DNA of 64,000 nt from the NCBI GenBank assembly GCA_020247545.1, contig JADCIX010000008.1:1-64000 (forward strand), written 5' to 3'. Source of the DNA: Rhodocyclaceae bacterium. GTDB taxonomy: Bacteria; Pseudomonadota; Gammaproteobacteria; Burkholderiales; Usitatibacteraceae. Shown piece after piece: positions 1 to 8,492 of the stretch (position 1 is the first letter of the stretch; every line of letters starts with the position of its first letter). A program made the translations under genes and the position numbers. The notes beneath the pieces were generated by a model. It saw only the letters and a list, made by a program, of their open reading frames with translations, did no database searches and was not told the origin of the DNA.

Positions 1-399
1 AGCGACAGGGTTACGGTTGCATGACGAAAATCAAACGAAGCGAGCGCAAGTGAGCCACCGAGCAGGGGCCCCGCGTTGCGGGGATGCGAGCAAGGCGAAC
101 TGGCGCAGGCGAGCGACAGGGTTACGGATGCATGACGAAAATCAAACGAAGCGAGCGCAAGTGAGCCACCGAGCAGGGGCCCCGCGTTGCGGGGATGTGA
201 GCAAGGCGAACTGGTCAGGTTGGAATAAGCGAGCGACAGGGTTACGGTTGCATGACGAAAATCAAACGAAGCGAGCGCAAGTGAGCCACCGAGCAGGGGC
301 CCAGCGTTGCGGGGATGCGAGCAAGGCGACTTGGTCAGGTTGGAATAAGCGAGCGACAGGATTACGCTTGCATGTAGAAAATCAATCGGATCGAGCGCA
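1..399. repeat. Tandem repeat array, ~120-bp period
   Basis: Three full units and a partial fourth begin at 1, 112, 232 and 352, each with 'agcgacagg', giving periods of 111, 120 and 120 bp. Unit 1 lacks a 9-bp stretch found in units 2 and 3; otherwise units differ by single bases. Each carries a short hairpin (CCCCGC-gtt-GCGGGG, with one mismatch in unit 3). The array may start before the window. There are no unique spacers, so it is not a CRISPR. All periods are multiples of three, so one frame stays open from 17 to 403, but the encoded basic peptide resembles no family I know and I regard the array as probably non-coding. The degenerate fourth unit runs into the start of the next gene. Confidence 0.9.
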
Positions 400-774
400 A
401 TGAGCACGCAGACACCCCTGGATTACATCCCGCTAACAGGCGCAAAACCACGCGGCAAACGGCCTTATTTTTTTGACGACCCCGCCGTCGAGCGCGTACT
501 GGCCATCACCATGGCCGTTGCACAGGAGGTCGCAGTATTGCGTGAACGCCTTGATACGGTGGAACGTTTGCTGGAAAAACACGGCGGACTCACGCGCGCC
601 GAGATCGACGCTTATGCGCCAGACCAAGCATCAGCGACAGAGCGCGCTGAGTGGTCTCGTATGTACATCGCGCGGGTGCTACGAATCGTGCAACAAGAAA
701 TCGAGGCCCTCAACGCCTCACCGGACAACAACTACGATCTTGACGCCAAAGCTGATGAGCTTGGAAGAACCTAA
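400..774 (+). CDS. Small hypothetical protein (124 aa)
   Basis: I do not recognise this protein. It is soluble, with no signal peptide or membrane segment. The N-terminal 25 residues are polar and proline-rich, followed by a probably helical stretch (about residues 28-60, containing 'VLRERLDTVERLLEKHGG') that could form a short coiled coil. The C-terminal half is also predicted helical and acidic. The ATG lies in the degenerate fourth copy of the upstream tandem repeat, and overlaps the stop of the frame that runs through the array (ATGA). There is only a weak purine-rich stretch ahead of it. The next gene starts 21 bp downstream on the same strand, so the two are probably co-transcribed, which is the only clue to function. 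Confidence 0.65.
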   Translation: MSTQTPLDYIPLTGAKPRGKRPYFFDDPAVERVLAITMAVAQEVAVLRERLDTVERLLEKHGGLTRAEIDAYAPDQASATERAEWSRMYIARVLRIVQQEIEALNASPDNNYDLDAKADELGRT

Positions 775-795
775 GCAAACTGAGGAGACACAAAC

Positions 796-1308
796 TTGAC
801 CACTGCCAAAGAAATGCTACCGCTGCTGTCAAAACACGAGGGCGTCTGGGATGGCTGGTATCGCCACTATGACCCAAGCGGCAAGATGATCGATGAACAT
901 AAGTCACGCTTGGTGTGCCGCTTTCCTGAATCGGGCCCGTACCCATATCACCAGACCAACCACTACAGCTGGCCCGATGGCAAAACCGAAGTACGCGATT
1001 TTCCCGCACAGGTTCACGACGGTCGTATGTGGTTTGACAATGAGCTCATCAAGGGTTGGGCTGCTGAAGTTCCACTTGATGACTTAAACCGCACCGTCAT
1101 GCTCTATTGGAAGCGCAAGGGCGACGACAACCTCTATCTTTACGAAATGATTCAGATATCAGACGACGGCAAGGCACGTCACCGCGTCTGGCACTGGTAT
1201 CGTGACGGCCGAATTGTTTCCCGGACGTTAATCGATGAACAACTTGTCTCGCATGAATGGCGGGGCATCACCGGCCCGACATTTGCCGGCGACCCACTAC
1301 CGGCATAA
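796..1308 (+). CDS. DUF3598-like protein
   Basis: This 170-residue soluble protein looks like the DUF3598 (lipocalin-like) family: an N-terminal 'KHEGVWDGWYRHYDPSGK' segment, then alternating strands rich in Trp, Tyr and charged residues. No biochemical function is established for the family as far as I know. The start is a TTG at 796, chosen because a GAGGAG ribosome binding site lies at 782-787 and no in-frame ATG precedes the conserved N-terminus. It follows the small hypothetical gene by 21 bp and is closed by a strong intrinsic terminator about 12 bp after its stop, so the two genes probably form one transcription unit. The family call rests on pattern recognition only. Confidence 0.7.
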   Translation: MTTAKEMLPLLSKHEGVWDGWYRHYDPSGKMIDEHKSRLVCRFPESGPYPYHQTNHYSWPDGKTEVRDFPAQVHDGRMWFDNELIKGWAAEVPLDDLNRTVMLYWKRKGDDNLYLYEMIQISDDGKARHRVWHWYRDGRIVSRTLIDEQLVSHEWRGITGPTFAGDPLPA

Positions 1309-1319
1309 TCATCGAACAC

Positions 1320-1349
1320 CAAATCGCACCCGTTGAGGTGCGATTTTTT
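1320..1349 (+). terminator. Rho-independent terminator after DUF3598 gene
   Basis: A perfect 10-bp stem (AAATCGCACC at 1321-1330 and GGTGCGATTT at 1337-1346) encloses the loop CGTTGA and runs into a T tract. It ends the two-gene unit before the VOC gene, whose ribosome binding site follows directly. Confidence 0.85.
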
Positions 1350-1364
1350 ATTGGAGAAGGCACC

Positions 1365-2363
1365 ATGTTGATCAAGTCTCTATCTCGCAGTCTTGTGGTC
1401 ATCCTACTGTCCATCGGTTCAGCCGCGATGGCGCAAAGCACCGCGCCGCGCAGCGTTGCGGCCGAAGACAAATTCGCACCCATCATGCTGGATGACCTGC
1501 ATTACTACAGTGTGGCGCACGAGAAGATGAAGGCGTTTTTCATCACACACTTTGGCGCAAAACCCATGCGCGAGCAGCCGACCAATCCGCTGCGCTTCAT
1601 TGATTTTCTCGCTATCTCGCCCACTCAATCGACCATCAATCTTTCGCCTAAAGGTCCGTTCGAAGGCGTGCGTGTCGGTGACCCGAAACGTTGGGAGAAG
1701 GAGACCGTGCCGCCGGCCGCAACACTACCCGCCATGTACGGGGTCCATTGGATTGCGTTTACCACCAACAATCTCGCCAAGTCGCTGGCAACACTTGAGG
1801 CCAATGGCGTCAGCGTGGCGTCGCGCAACTTCAAACTTCCCGGTCAGCCAACAACCAAAGCCGCCGCAGTGCATACGCCGGATTACAACTTGCTTGTGCT
1901 GGTTGAACGGCCAGATGCCAAACTGAATAGTGCGTACGCGATCGACCATATCCAGCTACTGGTCGGCAATGTGGCAGACAACGTCAAGTTCTACTCGGAC
2001 GTGTTTCGCGGCGTGGTGAAAAGCCGCAACGATCAGGCAACCCTGATGGAAATCGGCAAACATCTGTTTGTGCTCTCCGAGCCTGCGGCTCTTGGGCTCG
2101 AACGCGAGACTGTGATTAAGCGCGACCCCAAACAGTTTCGCAGCAACATCGATCACATCGGATTCTTGTACGCCGACGCGATGCCCGCCTACGAAAATGC
2201 CGCCAAACTTGGCTATAAGTTCCTCTTGAAACCGACACTCTTCAACTACTTTGATAAACCGACACCTTATGCGTTTGGCATTCTCTTCAGCCCGGATGGC
2301 TTGCAATGTGAGATGTACACCGAGGTTGGCCGCGTCGGACCGCGAACCATGGTCGCCAACTAG
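1365..2363 (+). CDS. Exported VOC (glyoxalase/dioxygenase-fold) protein
   Basis: The 332-residue product has a Sec signal peptide (residues 1 to about 23, ending 'SAAMAQ') and two vicinal-oxygen-chelate modules, roughly 40-185 and 195-320. The second holds 'IDHIQLLVGN' and later 'IDHIGF' and 'LQCEMYTE', where family members place metal-ligand His and Glu residues. VOC proteins include glyoxalase I, extradiol dioxygenases and fosfomycin-resistance enzymes; the substrate cannot be read from sequence, and a periplasmic location is unusual for them. The frame is open from 1257, but the ATG at 1365 is chosen because it gives a clean signal peptide and follows GGAGAAGG. The gene stands alone, with a terminator before it and a convergent gene after it. 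Confidence 0.8.
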   Translation: MLIKSLSRSLVVILLSIGSAAMAQSTAPRSVAAEDKFAPIMLDDLHYYSVAHEKMKAFFITHFGAKPMREQPTNPLRFIDFLAISPTQSTINLSPKGPFEGVRVGDPKRWEKETVPPAATLPAMYGVHWIAFTTNNLAKSLATLEANGVSVASRNFKLPGQPTTKAAAVHTPDYNLLVLVERPDAKLNSAYAIDHIQLLVGNVADNVKFYSDVFRGVVKSRNDQATLMEIGKHLFVLSEPAALGLERETVIKRDPKQFRSNIDHIGFLYADAMPAYENAAKLGYKFLLKPTLFNYFDKPTPYAFGILFSPDGLQCEMYTEVGRVGPRTMVAN

Positions 2364-2543
2364 AATCGCACCAATCGCGTAAACCCAGCTGCGTTTAGTG
2401 GCGGCTGCAATAACCAACGGCGTGCAACGATACAGTCAACTACTGTACCAACGCCTTAGCATGCTGGCGTTCAACAAACTGAAACGGTGTATTTGATCGA
2501 CCGGCGGCAAAGGATGCCGATTTTTTCGCAGCCGCCGTCCGAC

Positions 2544-3752
2544 TCAACTCGGAAAGGAAACTTTGCCCATCGCCACCGAGGGAATACCTGGTCGCAACCC
2601 AGATTCACATCGACCGCCTGCAATTGTTTCGTTTGCCAGCACGGCAAACAAAACGGCTTCCTTCGCGTCTCCTGCTATTGCCAACTCATCGGTCGTCGAA
2701 AAACGACACGCGATTAGTTCTTGAAGCCACGCTACCAAAAGCGGGTTATGCGCGCCGCCCCCGGAAAGATAGATGGTGAACTCAGATAGCGCGACGCCTG
2801 TGCCGGCAACGGCATGATGGACGGCTTCAGCAATAGTCTCGGCGCTAAATCGAGTCAGCGTGGCGAGCGTATCGTGTGCAGAAACGTTCATACTGTCGCT
2901 AGCGCGTTTGGCATCATCAACGTAGGCAGAACTAAATAACTCAGGCCCGGTTGTTTTTGGAAATGGCTGGCGAAAAAATGCGTTTGCTTTGAGTGCAGCA
3001 AGTAACGGGGGATGCACATTACCCTGCTTCGCTAGCGCCGCGTCGCGATCAAATGATAATTGCGGAAAACACCGGCGCGTGACAGCGTCGATCAAAGTAT
3101 TTCCAGGGCCGGTGTCGGTGACAAACACCTCCTCGGCACGCATGGTCGCAGGCAGATAGGTGAAGTTGGCGATTCCGCCCATGTTTAGCAGGATACGATT
3201 CTCACCGCGCTTGCCAAACAAAAAAAAGTCGCCGTATACAGCAAGCGGCGCACCCTCGCCGCCTGCTGCAAGATGCTTTTGGCGAAAATCCGAAATCGTG
3301 GTGATACCGGTTTTTACCGCGATATGGCAGCCGTCGCCAATCTGCAAAGTCGCATTCGGAAACTTTGCTTGCCGGTGCAGTGCCTTTGGCGCATGCATCA
3401 CAGTTTGCCCGTGCGAGGCAATCGCATCAATACTGGTTGGTGCAACCTGCCAGCGCTTCAGGCACTCGAGCACTATCTCCGCGTGCAGGTTGCCAATCCA
3501 TTCGTTCAGCATGGCCAAGTGCTGAAAATCAATCTCGCGTTTTGCGAACACTTTGCGAACTTCGTTCTTGGTATCCTCGGTGTAACTGATCGTCGCAAAG
3601 TGCACCAGCTCGACCTCAGTCGTTGCCCCGGCACCACTAATTTCACAAAGCGCAACATCGAGTCCATCAAGCGAAGTACCGGACATCAAACCAATGATGC
3701 GACGAGTCTTCTGGTTAGCGACGTGGTAAAGCTTCTGGAGATTTGTGTTCAT
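2544..3752 (-). CDS. anmK: Anhydro-N-acetylmuramic acid kinase
   Basis: AnmK phosphorylates and opens 1,6-anhydro-MurNAc released from peptidoglycan turnover, giving MurNAc-6-phosphate for cell-wall recycling in the cytoplasm. The 402-residue product has the family N-terminal ATPase-fold signature 'IGLMSGTSLDGLDVALCEI', the 'ASHGQTVMH' segment, 'LLNMGGIANFTYLP' and 'VTDTGPGNTLIDAVT', and a C-terminal 'LSGGGAHNPLL' nucleotide-binding motif. It is slightly longer than the usual ~370 residues because of about 18 extra N-terminal residues, so a later start is possible. It is transcribed away from the TonB-dependent receptor gene; the shared intergenic region carries a candidate amino-sugar operator, which would suit its role. 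Confidence 0.95.
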   Translation of the reverse strand: MNTNLQKLYHVANQKTRRIIGLMSGTSLDGLDVALCEISGAGATTEVELVHFATISYTEDTKNEVRKVFAKREIDFQHLAMLNEWIGNLHAEIVLECLKRWQVAPTSIDAIASHGQTVMHAPKALHRQAKFPNATLQIGDGCHIAVKTGITTISDFRQKHLAAGGEGAPLAVYGDFFLFGKRGENRILLNMGGIANFTYLPATMRAEEVFVTDTGPGNTLIDAVTRRCFPQLSFDRDAALAKQGNVHPPLLAALKANAFFRQPFPKTTGPELFSSAYVDDAKRASDSMNVSAHDTLATLTRFSAETIAEAVHHAVAGTGVALSEFTIYLSGGGAHNPLLVAWLQELIACRFSTTDELAIAGDAKEAVLFAVLANETIAGGRCESGLRPGIPSVAMGKVSFPS

Positions 3753-3930
3753 GATGACGGTTCAACCTAGGACTCGTAGCCGATAGCAAATCCAGCGCAT
3801 TCCCTGCGAATTCGCCGTCCCGCGTGGCCAACCAAAAAACATCGATTGAACATCGACATACTAGGTGTCTTTTCGTGTCCCGGCGGTAGGCGGTAGCGAC
3901 CGATGCTAGGCGGCAGGCGCAATGCGTTTG

Positions 3931-3948
3931 TATACCACTTTAGTACCA
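3931..3948 (-). promoter_or_regulatory. Candidate NagQ-like (GntR-family) operator
   Basis: Read on the minus strand the site is TGGTACT-AAAG-TGGTATA, two direct heptamers separated by four bases. From memory, the amino-sugar regulator NagQ of Xanthomonas recognises TGGTATT-N4-TGGTATT; each half here matches 6 of 7 positions with the right spacing. The position between anmK and an outer-membrane receptor fits control of amino-sugar or muropeptide uptake. No nagQ gene is in the window, so this is an inference from the motif. Confidence 0.45.
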
Positions 3949-4003
3949 ATTGCCAGCGCGTTGCAAGTCACAGGTGAGTTAAGGTAGCATCCCAATTAAA
4001 GAC

Positions 4004-4062
4004 CACTTAACCATCAACTCGAGAATAAGCGGGTTAGTTAAGTGTGTCTGACTCGCTTATTC
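4004..4062 (+). promoter_or_regulatory. Structured leader candidate (hairpin plus loop-upstream pairing)
   Basis: Bases 4023-4037 can pair with 4048-4062 as a 15-bp stem with two G-U pairs and a 10-nt loop. The loop together with G4037 (GTTAAGTG, 4037-4044) is complementary to CACTTAAC at 4004-4011. This is the topology of a pseudoknot or of two competing folds, 25 nt before the receptor start codon. The ribosome binding site lies outside the structure. It could equally be a DNA operator. Confidence 0.4.
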
Positions 4063-4087
4063 ACCATTCCTAACCAAAGGGACGCTT

Positions 4088-6868
4088 ATGACACCCAAAC
4101 AATCGCTGCATCAACCCGCGTTCCGTCTGAAGGCAACGGCGATGGCTGTCATGGTTGCCCTTTCGCCAATAGCACTTTCCTCGGCGTATGCACAAACCGC
4201 GCCTGCCCCATCCGCCAACGCAGTGACGCCCGCAGACGCCAAAAAGGGCGACGAAAAAGTAGAATCATTGGTGATCACCGGCACCCGTATGCAGGCCGCA
4301 AGTCTTACTGCGACCAGCCCCGTCAGTCAATTCAGCGCTGCCGATATCGCCATGGTGCGTGCGATCACGGTAGAAGATTTTTCGACCAAGCTTCCGCAGT
4401 TAGCGGGAGGCGTCAACAGCACCTCTGCCGGCAGCGATGCGTTCGGCGCACAGACGCTGGACTTGCGTAACCTTGGCCAAAGCCGCACACTAGTTTTGAT
4501 CAACGGGACTCGTGCGGTACCGTTTAGTTTCCGTAACGCGGTCGATGTGAATTCGATCCCTGCACCGCTGATTCAACGCGTCGATATCCTCACGGGTGGT
4601 GCCGCCGCTGTGTATGGTGCAGACGCGATTTCAGGGGTGGTCAATTTCATCATGAATGACCGCTTCCGCGGCCTGCAAACGTCTGCCAACTATCGTGGTG
4701 CCAAGGGTGGCGGCTCGCAACACGGCGCGAACGTTACCTTCGGGTCTGAGTTCGCTGATCGCGGCAGTGTGGTGGGCTATGCTGAATACACCGAGCGCAA
4801 AGAGTTGTTAGCGGGTAAGCGCGATTGGGCGCTACGCAATCCGGGCCTAGTCGCGGGCAGCGGCGGCAACTTCACCGATGTCGCCAGCGGTCGGATTTTC
4901 TCGGTAGACGACGCCAATCGTTTCACATTGACACCGCAGACGACCGACTACACACCAGGCTACCTTTTGATCCAGCCGATGAAGCGCGTCAACGCTTCGA
5001 CGTTTTTCAAGTACGATTTCACTGACTCGGTCCAAGGCTATGGTCGTGTGATGTATTCAAATGTCAAAACTACCGGTGCCCCGCGTTCTGGTCAGGTGCC
5101 GGTGGTTGTAAACACAGTGGTCGGCATCACGAGCGCAAATAGCTTTATTCCGCCTGAGGCGCGGCCACTTCTGACCTTCGTCAACGGCGTGGCGCAGGTT
5201 CGCGTCAATCGCTCCCTTAGAGAACTTGGCGTGAAAACGGCGGAAAACGACCGTACCACTTTTCAAGCGCAAGTCGGCCTGAAGGGTTCATTCACAGACG
5301 CGGTCAGTTGGGATGTTTACGCACAAACAGGAACCTCCGAGGAATCTATCGTCGTTAATGGTGATGGCGTGGCTGCGCGCTTCCCAACGCTGGTAAATAC
5401 CATCGATATTTTTGGCCCCGGAGCAGATTTATCTGGTCTGGCACAGCAGTTCAAATATGGTGATCGCGAGAGAAAGCAAAATGTAATCGGTGCCAATGTC
5501 TCCGGCGACAGCAGAGACTTATTCAAACTACCCGCTGGTCCAATCGGCTTTGCTTTGGGCGCAGAGAATCGCCGCGAGACAGGTACCTTTGACTACAACC
5601 CGAATCTCGGTCAGTCGTTTAATCAAGGGGTCGAGTCTGGCCCAGGCGTTCCGCCTTTCTTCCGAGCACGCGAAGTTTACGGTGAGGTCTTGATCCCTCT
5701 ATTGAGCGATTTGCCGCTAATCAAAAATCTCTCGATTGAAGGCGCGAAGCGTCGTTCGGCGTACACTAAATCGGTTGGTGCCTCAAATACTTACGACACC
5801 GACAAATTCGGTGCATCATGGTCAATCAGCGATGACTTCCGCCTCCGCACGACGCGCCAGAACGTAGTGCGCGAACCAAATTTCGGCGAATTTGCGAATC
5901 CGGTTTTCTCGATTCCATTTTCGAGCCTAGTAACGGTTGCACGACTACGCCCACGTTATGCTGGCGACCCATGCGTACTGGGCACCGGCAACGCGGAGCA
6001 GTGCCGCCGCTTTAATGCGCCGGCGGTCGGCTCATACAATTCGCTCGACGCCGCGAATTTGCTGGGCGGCTACTTTTTTGGTGGCAACCCTGACATTCGC
6101 GCGGAAAAAGGGAAAACTAGTACCTTGGGTGCCGTGTTAACACCGACGTCGCTAAAAGATTTGTCCCTAGCGTTTGATTATTACCGGATCGAAATCAAGG
6201 ATGCTGTCGGCCAGATTCAGCCAATTGATGCCTTAACAAGTTGCTATATCACCGATCCATCGGCTGGCAATCCGCTATGCCAAGCCGTCACGCGTAACCC
6301 GACCACCGGGCGCATTCAGGATGGCTTTCCAGTGGATCGTAATCTGGCCTTTATCAAACAAGAGGGCTTTGATCTCGATCTGAGCTTCCGACATCGTGTG
6401 CTTGGCGGTCTGCCTGGTAAAACATTGAAGTGGCAATATCAAGGCGCGTTCGTCCGCAAGTACACGATTCAGCGCAACGCCGTGCTCGATCCAATCGATT
6501 GCAAAGGTACCTACGGTTCCCGCTGCTCGTCTGATGCGGTTTCACTCGTCGCACCGAGCTATCGCCATCGCGCCTCCGTTACTTGGGAAGCCAGTATGCT
6601 CACTGCGCAAATCGGTTGGAAACGCATAGGCAAGGTAAATGACAGCACCTTCGGCAGCACAGGCAGCATCAGCGCACAGGATTACTTTGATCTAAACGTC
6701 GCGTGGCGCACCCCTGTCAAAGGCCTAAGCGTCAATGCCGGCATCGACAACATCGCAGACAAGAAACCGCCAACCCCAACAAATCCTAGCACCTTCAATA
6801 CTTTCGCCGACACCTATAATGTGCTCGGACGCAGCTTCGGATTTACGGCGACGTACAAATTCGATTGA
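4088..6868 (+). CDS. TonB-dependent outer-membrane receptor
   Basis: The 926-residue protein imports a ligand across the outer membrane using TonB/ExbBD energy. A Sec signal peptide covers about residues 1-36 ('SSAYAQ'). A TonB box-like segment 'ESLVITGTR' follows near residue 58, then the plug domain with 'LPQLAGGVN', 'LDLRNLGQSRTLVLINGTR' and 'GAAAVYGADAISGVVNFIM'. The rest is a beta barrel ending in the aromatic-terminal strand 'GRSFGFTATYKFD', as expected for BAM-assembled barrels. It belongs to the large carbohydrate/peptide-type receptor group rather than classic siderophore receptors, though the ligand is not readable. The start follows AAAGGGA by 5 bp. Divergence from anmK and the NagQ-like box suggest an amino-sugar or muropeptide ligand; this is inference. 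A terminator follows. Confidence 0.93.
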   Translation: MTPKQSLHQPAFRLKATAMAVMVALSPIALSSAYAQTAPAPSANAVTPADAKKGDEKVESLVITGTRMQAASLTATSPVSQFSAADIAMVRAITVEDFSTKLPQLAGGVNSTSAGSDAFGAQTLDLRNLGQSRTLVLINGTRAVPFSFRNAVDVNSIPAPLIQRVDILTGGAAAVYGADAISGVVNFIMNDRFRGLQTSANYRGAKGGGSQHGANVTFGSEFADRGSVVGYAEYTERKELLAGKRDWALRNPGLVAGSGGNFTDVASGRIFSVDDANRFTLTPQTTDYTPGYLLIQPMKRVNASTFFKYDFTDSVQGYGRVMYSNVKTTGAPRSGQVPVVVNTVVGITSANSFIPPEARPLLTFVNGVAQVRVNRSLRELGVKTAENDRTTFQAQVGLKGSFTDAVSWDVYAQTGTSEESIVVNGDGVAARFPTLVNTIDIFGPGADLSGLAQQFKYGDRERKQNVIGANVSGDSRDLFKLPAGPIGFALGAENRRETGTFDYNPNLGQSFNQGVESGPGVPPFFRAREVYGEVLIPLLSDLPLIKNLSIEGAKRRSAYTKSVGASNTYDTDKFGASWSISDDFRLRTTRQNVVREPNFGEFANPVFSIPFSSLVTVARLRPRYAGDPCVLGTGNAEQCRRFNAPAVGSYNSLDAANLLGGYFFGGNPDIRAEKGKTSTLGAVLTPTSLKDLSLAFDYYRIEIKDAVGQIQPIDALTSCYITDPSAGNPLCQAVTRNPTTGRIQDGFPVDRNLAFIKQEGFDLDLSFRHRVLGGLPGKTLKWQYQGAFVRKYTIQRNAVLDPIDCKGTYGSRCSSDAVSLVAPSYRHRASVTWEASMLTAQIGWKRIGKVNDSTFGSTGSISAQDYFDLNVAWRTPVKGLSVNAGIDNIADKKPPTPTNPSTFNTFADTYNVLGRSFGFTATYKFD

Positions 6869-6902
6869 AGCGCGTTTACGCTTCGACACGCGCTAACGCG
6901 GG

Positions 6903-6934
6903 ACGGCATTCATGAACGTGGATGCCGTTTTTTT
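6903..6934 (+). terminator. Rho-independent terminator after TonB receptor
   Basis: A stem of ACGGCAT (6903-6909) and ATGCCGT (6922-6928) is followed by an uninterrupted T tract, 35 bp after the receptor stop codon. Confidence 0.75.
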
Positions 6935-7569
6935 CGATCCGCAATTGGTCGCCTCCGCAGCTCAACGGCCTACTCTGAACATTTCAAGGGGGCGCGTTCG
7001 AGAGTTAACCGCCCACTATCGGCGGTTGTATTCTTAACCGTCCCACCATCGCTTTTCCAACATCGTCAGACTACGTGTCAACGTACATTGCAACATGGAC
7101 ACGTAAGTCTAGACATGCGCGCCAGCAAGAAGGATGCGCGTAGACGACGAAAAGGCGAACGACTGCACGCTGCATACCACATGGCATGGCGAGCCGGTGG
7201 GAGTTCATTATTGGGCAATAAAGATGGCGCTGCGGTGTACGGTCGGGATCCTAAGACCCAACTGTGGCGGCAGTACGCGGGCGCTTCTTGATTTCGTGCG
7301 TTGCCCTGGCAAATCGAGTGAAAAACGATTCAACGCCGACCATCATCTAATCGGGAATGAAGGCAGGTGAGCCCGACCGGAACAGGCCTTGCCGCTTTAT
7401 GTGCCTCTTCCTTGAGGGGCTGTACCCTCATCTGCAAGTCGTCCTCCTCAGTCGGCATTCTGTCGCACCTTTGTTGAGATTGGGCTACGCGTGGCATTGA
7501 ATGCAGTTCAACAAAAGCGCACATCAATCGACCATTCATCGACCTCATCTCACAACAAAGGGAGTTTCC
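6935..7569. other. Long intergenic region before ABC operon
   Basis: No convincing gene is present in these ~635 bp; the short open frames resemble nothing known to me and have no good ribosome binding site. One inverted repeat stands out, AACCGCC (7007-7013) and GGCGGTT (7021-7027) around a 7-nt centre, without a T tract, so it may be an operator. The ribosome binding site AAAGGGAG for the ABC ATPase is at 7557-7564. Confidence 0.6.
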
Positions 7570-8478
7570 ATGCTTAGACTTGACGGCGTCACGCACATTT
7601 ATCCCAGTGGCACTAAGGCGCTAGATAACGCCACCCTTGATATTCCCAAGGGTATGTTTGGTCTGCTTGGGCCTAATGGCGCAGGCAAGTCAACACTTAT
7701 GCGTTGCATCGCGACGCTACAGACGCCAAGCACAGGAACAATAAAGTTTGGCGACATTGACGTCGTACAGCAGCCGGAAAAGTTGCGCGCGACCCTTGGC
7801 TATCTGCCGCAGGATTTTGGCGTCTATCCGCGCGTCTCCGCAGTAGATTTGCTCGACCATCTTGCCGTGTTGAAAGGGTTAAGCAATAAAGGGGAGCGCA
7901 AAGACACGGTTGAGACCCTGCTCAATCAAGTCAATCTGTGGTCGGTACGCAAAAAGGCCGTGTCCGGTTTTTCAGGTGGGATGCGCCAACGTTTTGGTAT
8001 TGCGCAGGCGCTGATCGGTAATCCGTCGCTGATCATCGTCGATGAGCCGACGGCGGGCTTAGATCCGGAGGAGCGCAATCGCTTCAACAATCTGTTGTCC
8101 GAGATTGGTGAGAACGTGGTGGTTATTCTGTCCACGCACATCGTCGATGACGTGGCTGATCTGTGCTCTCGTATGGCGATCATCGTTAATGGCAAGATCG
8201 TCGAGACGGGCGCACCAGCACAGTTGATACAGGGCTTAAGCGGTCAAGTGTGGCGGCGTACGATTCCGAAAGCGGCACTACCGCAGTACCAATCGCGCAT
8301 GAACGTCATTTCCACGCGCTTACGCGGTGGTGAAACCGTCATTCATGTCGCCGCAAACGCCGCACCAGAAGCCGCGTTTGAGCTGATCGCTGGCGACTTG
8401 GAAGATTTCTATTTTGCGACGCTCGCGGGCACCCGCCGCGAAGGCGCTACTGCGGCACAAACCGCCAGCATCAAGTAG
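7570..8478 (+). CDS. ABC transporter ATP-binding protein
   Basis: This 302-residue cytoplasmic ATPase powers the membrane protein encoded 14 bp downstream. Visible motifs are Walker A 'GPNGAGKST' (residues 34-42), the Q-loop 'LPQDFG' (about 79), the signature 'FSGGMRQR' (134-141), Walker B 'LIIVDEP' (154-160) and the switch His at 190. The last ~90 residues form the C-terminal extension common in ABC-2 type export ATPases. The frame is open from 7501, but ATG 7570 is chosen because it starts right at the ABC fold and follows AAAGGGAG. The substrate is unknown; pairing with a permease-peptidase fusion suggests peptides or proteins. Confidence 0.9.
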   Translation: MLRLDGVTHIYPSGTKALDNATLDIPKGMFGLLGPNGAGKSTLMRCIATLQTPSTGTIKFGDIDVVQQPEKLRATLGYLPQDFGVYPRVSAVDLLDHLAVLKGLSNKGERKDTVETLLNQVNLWSVRKKAVSGFSGGMRQRFGIAQALIGNPSLIIVDEPTAGLDPEERNRFNNLLSEIGENVVVILSTHIVDDVADLCSRMAIIVNGKIVETGAPAQLIQGLSGQVWRRTIPKAALPQYQSRMNVISTRLRGGETVIHVAANAAPEAAFELIAGDLEDFYFATLAGTRREGATAAQTASIK

Positions 8479-8492
8479 AAGGAAATCCGGCC

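Larger units (their letters stand above)
3753..4087. other. Divergent intergenic region anmK / TonB receptor
   Basis: This 335-bp spacer has no convincing gene. From left to right it holds the anmK upstream region, a stretch with repeated 'TAGGCGG' words near 3888-3914, a NagQ-like box at 3931-3948, and a strong inverted-repeat structure at 4004-4062. The receptor's ribosome binding site AAAGGGA is at 4076-4082. It should contain promoters for both flanking genes, but I cannot place hexamers with confidence. Confidence 0.7.

Noticed and set aside
1-399. CRISPR array
   Set aside because: Units are ~120 bp and nearly identical throughout, with no short repeats alternating with unique spacers.
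17-403. Open frame through the tandem repeats as a repeat protein gene
   Set aside because: Open only because unit lengths are multiples of three; composition is Arg-rich and unlike known repeat proteins, and no ribosome binding site is clear. Kept as a repeat array, with translation left as a question.
7088-7370. Two short plus-strand frames before the ABC operon
   Set aside because: They overlap in different frames, have no ribosome binding site, and encode nothing recognisable.
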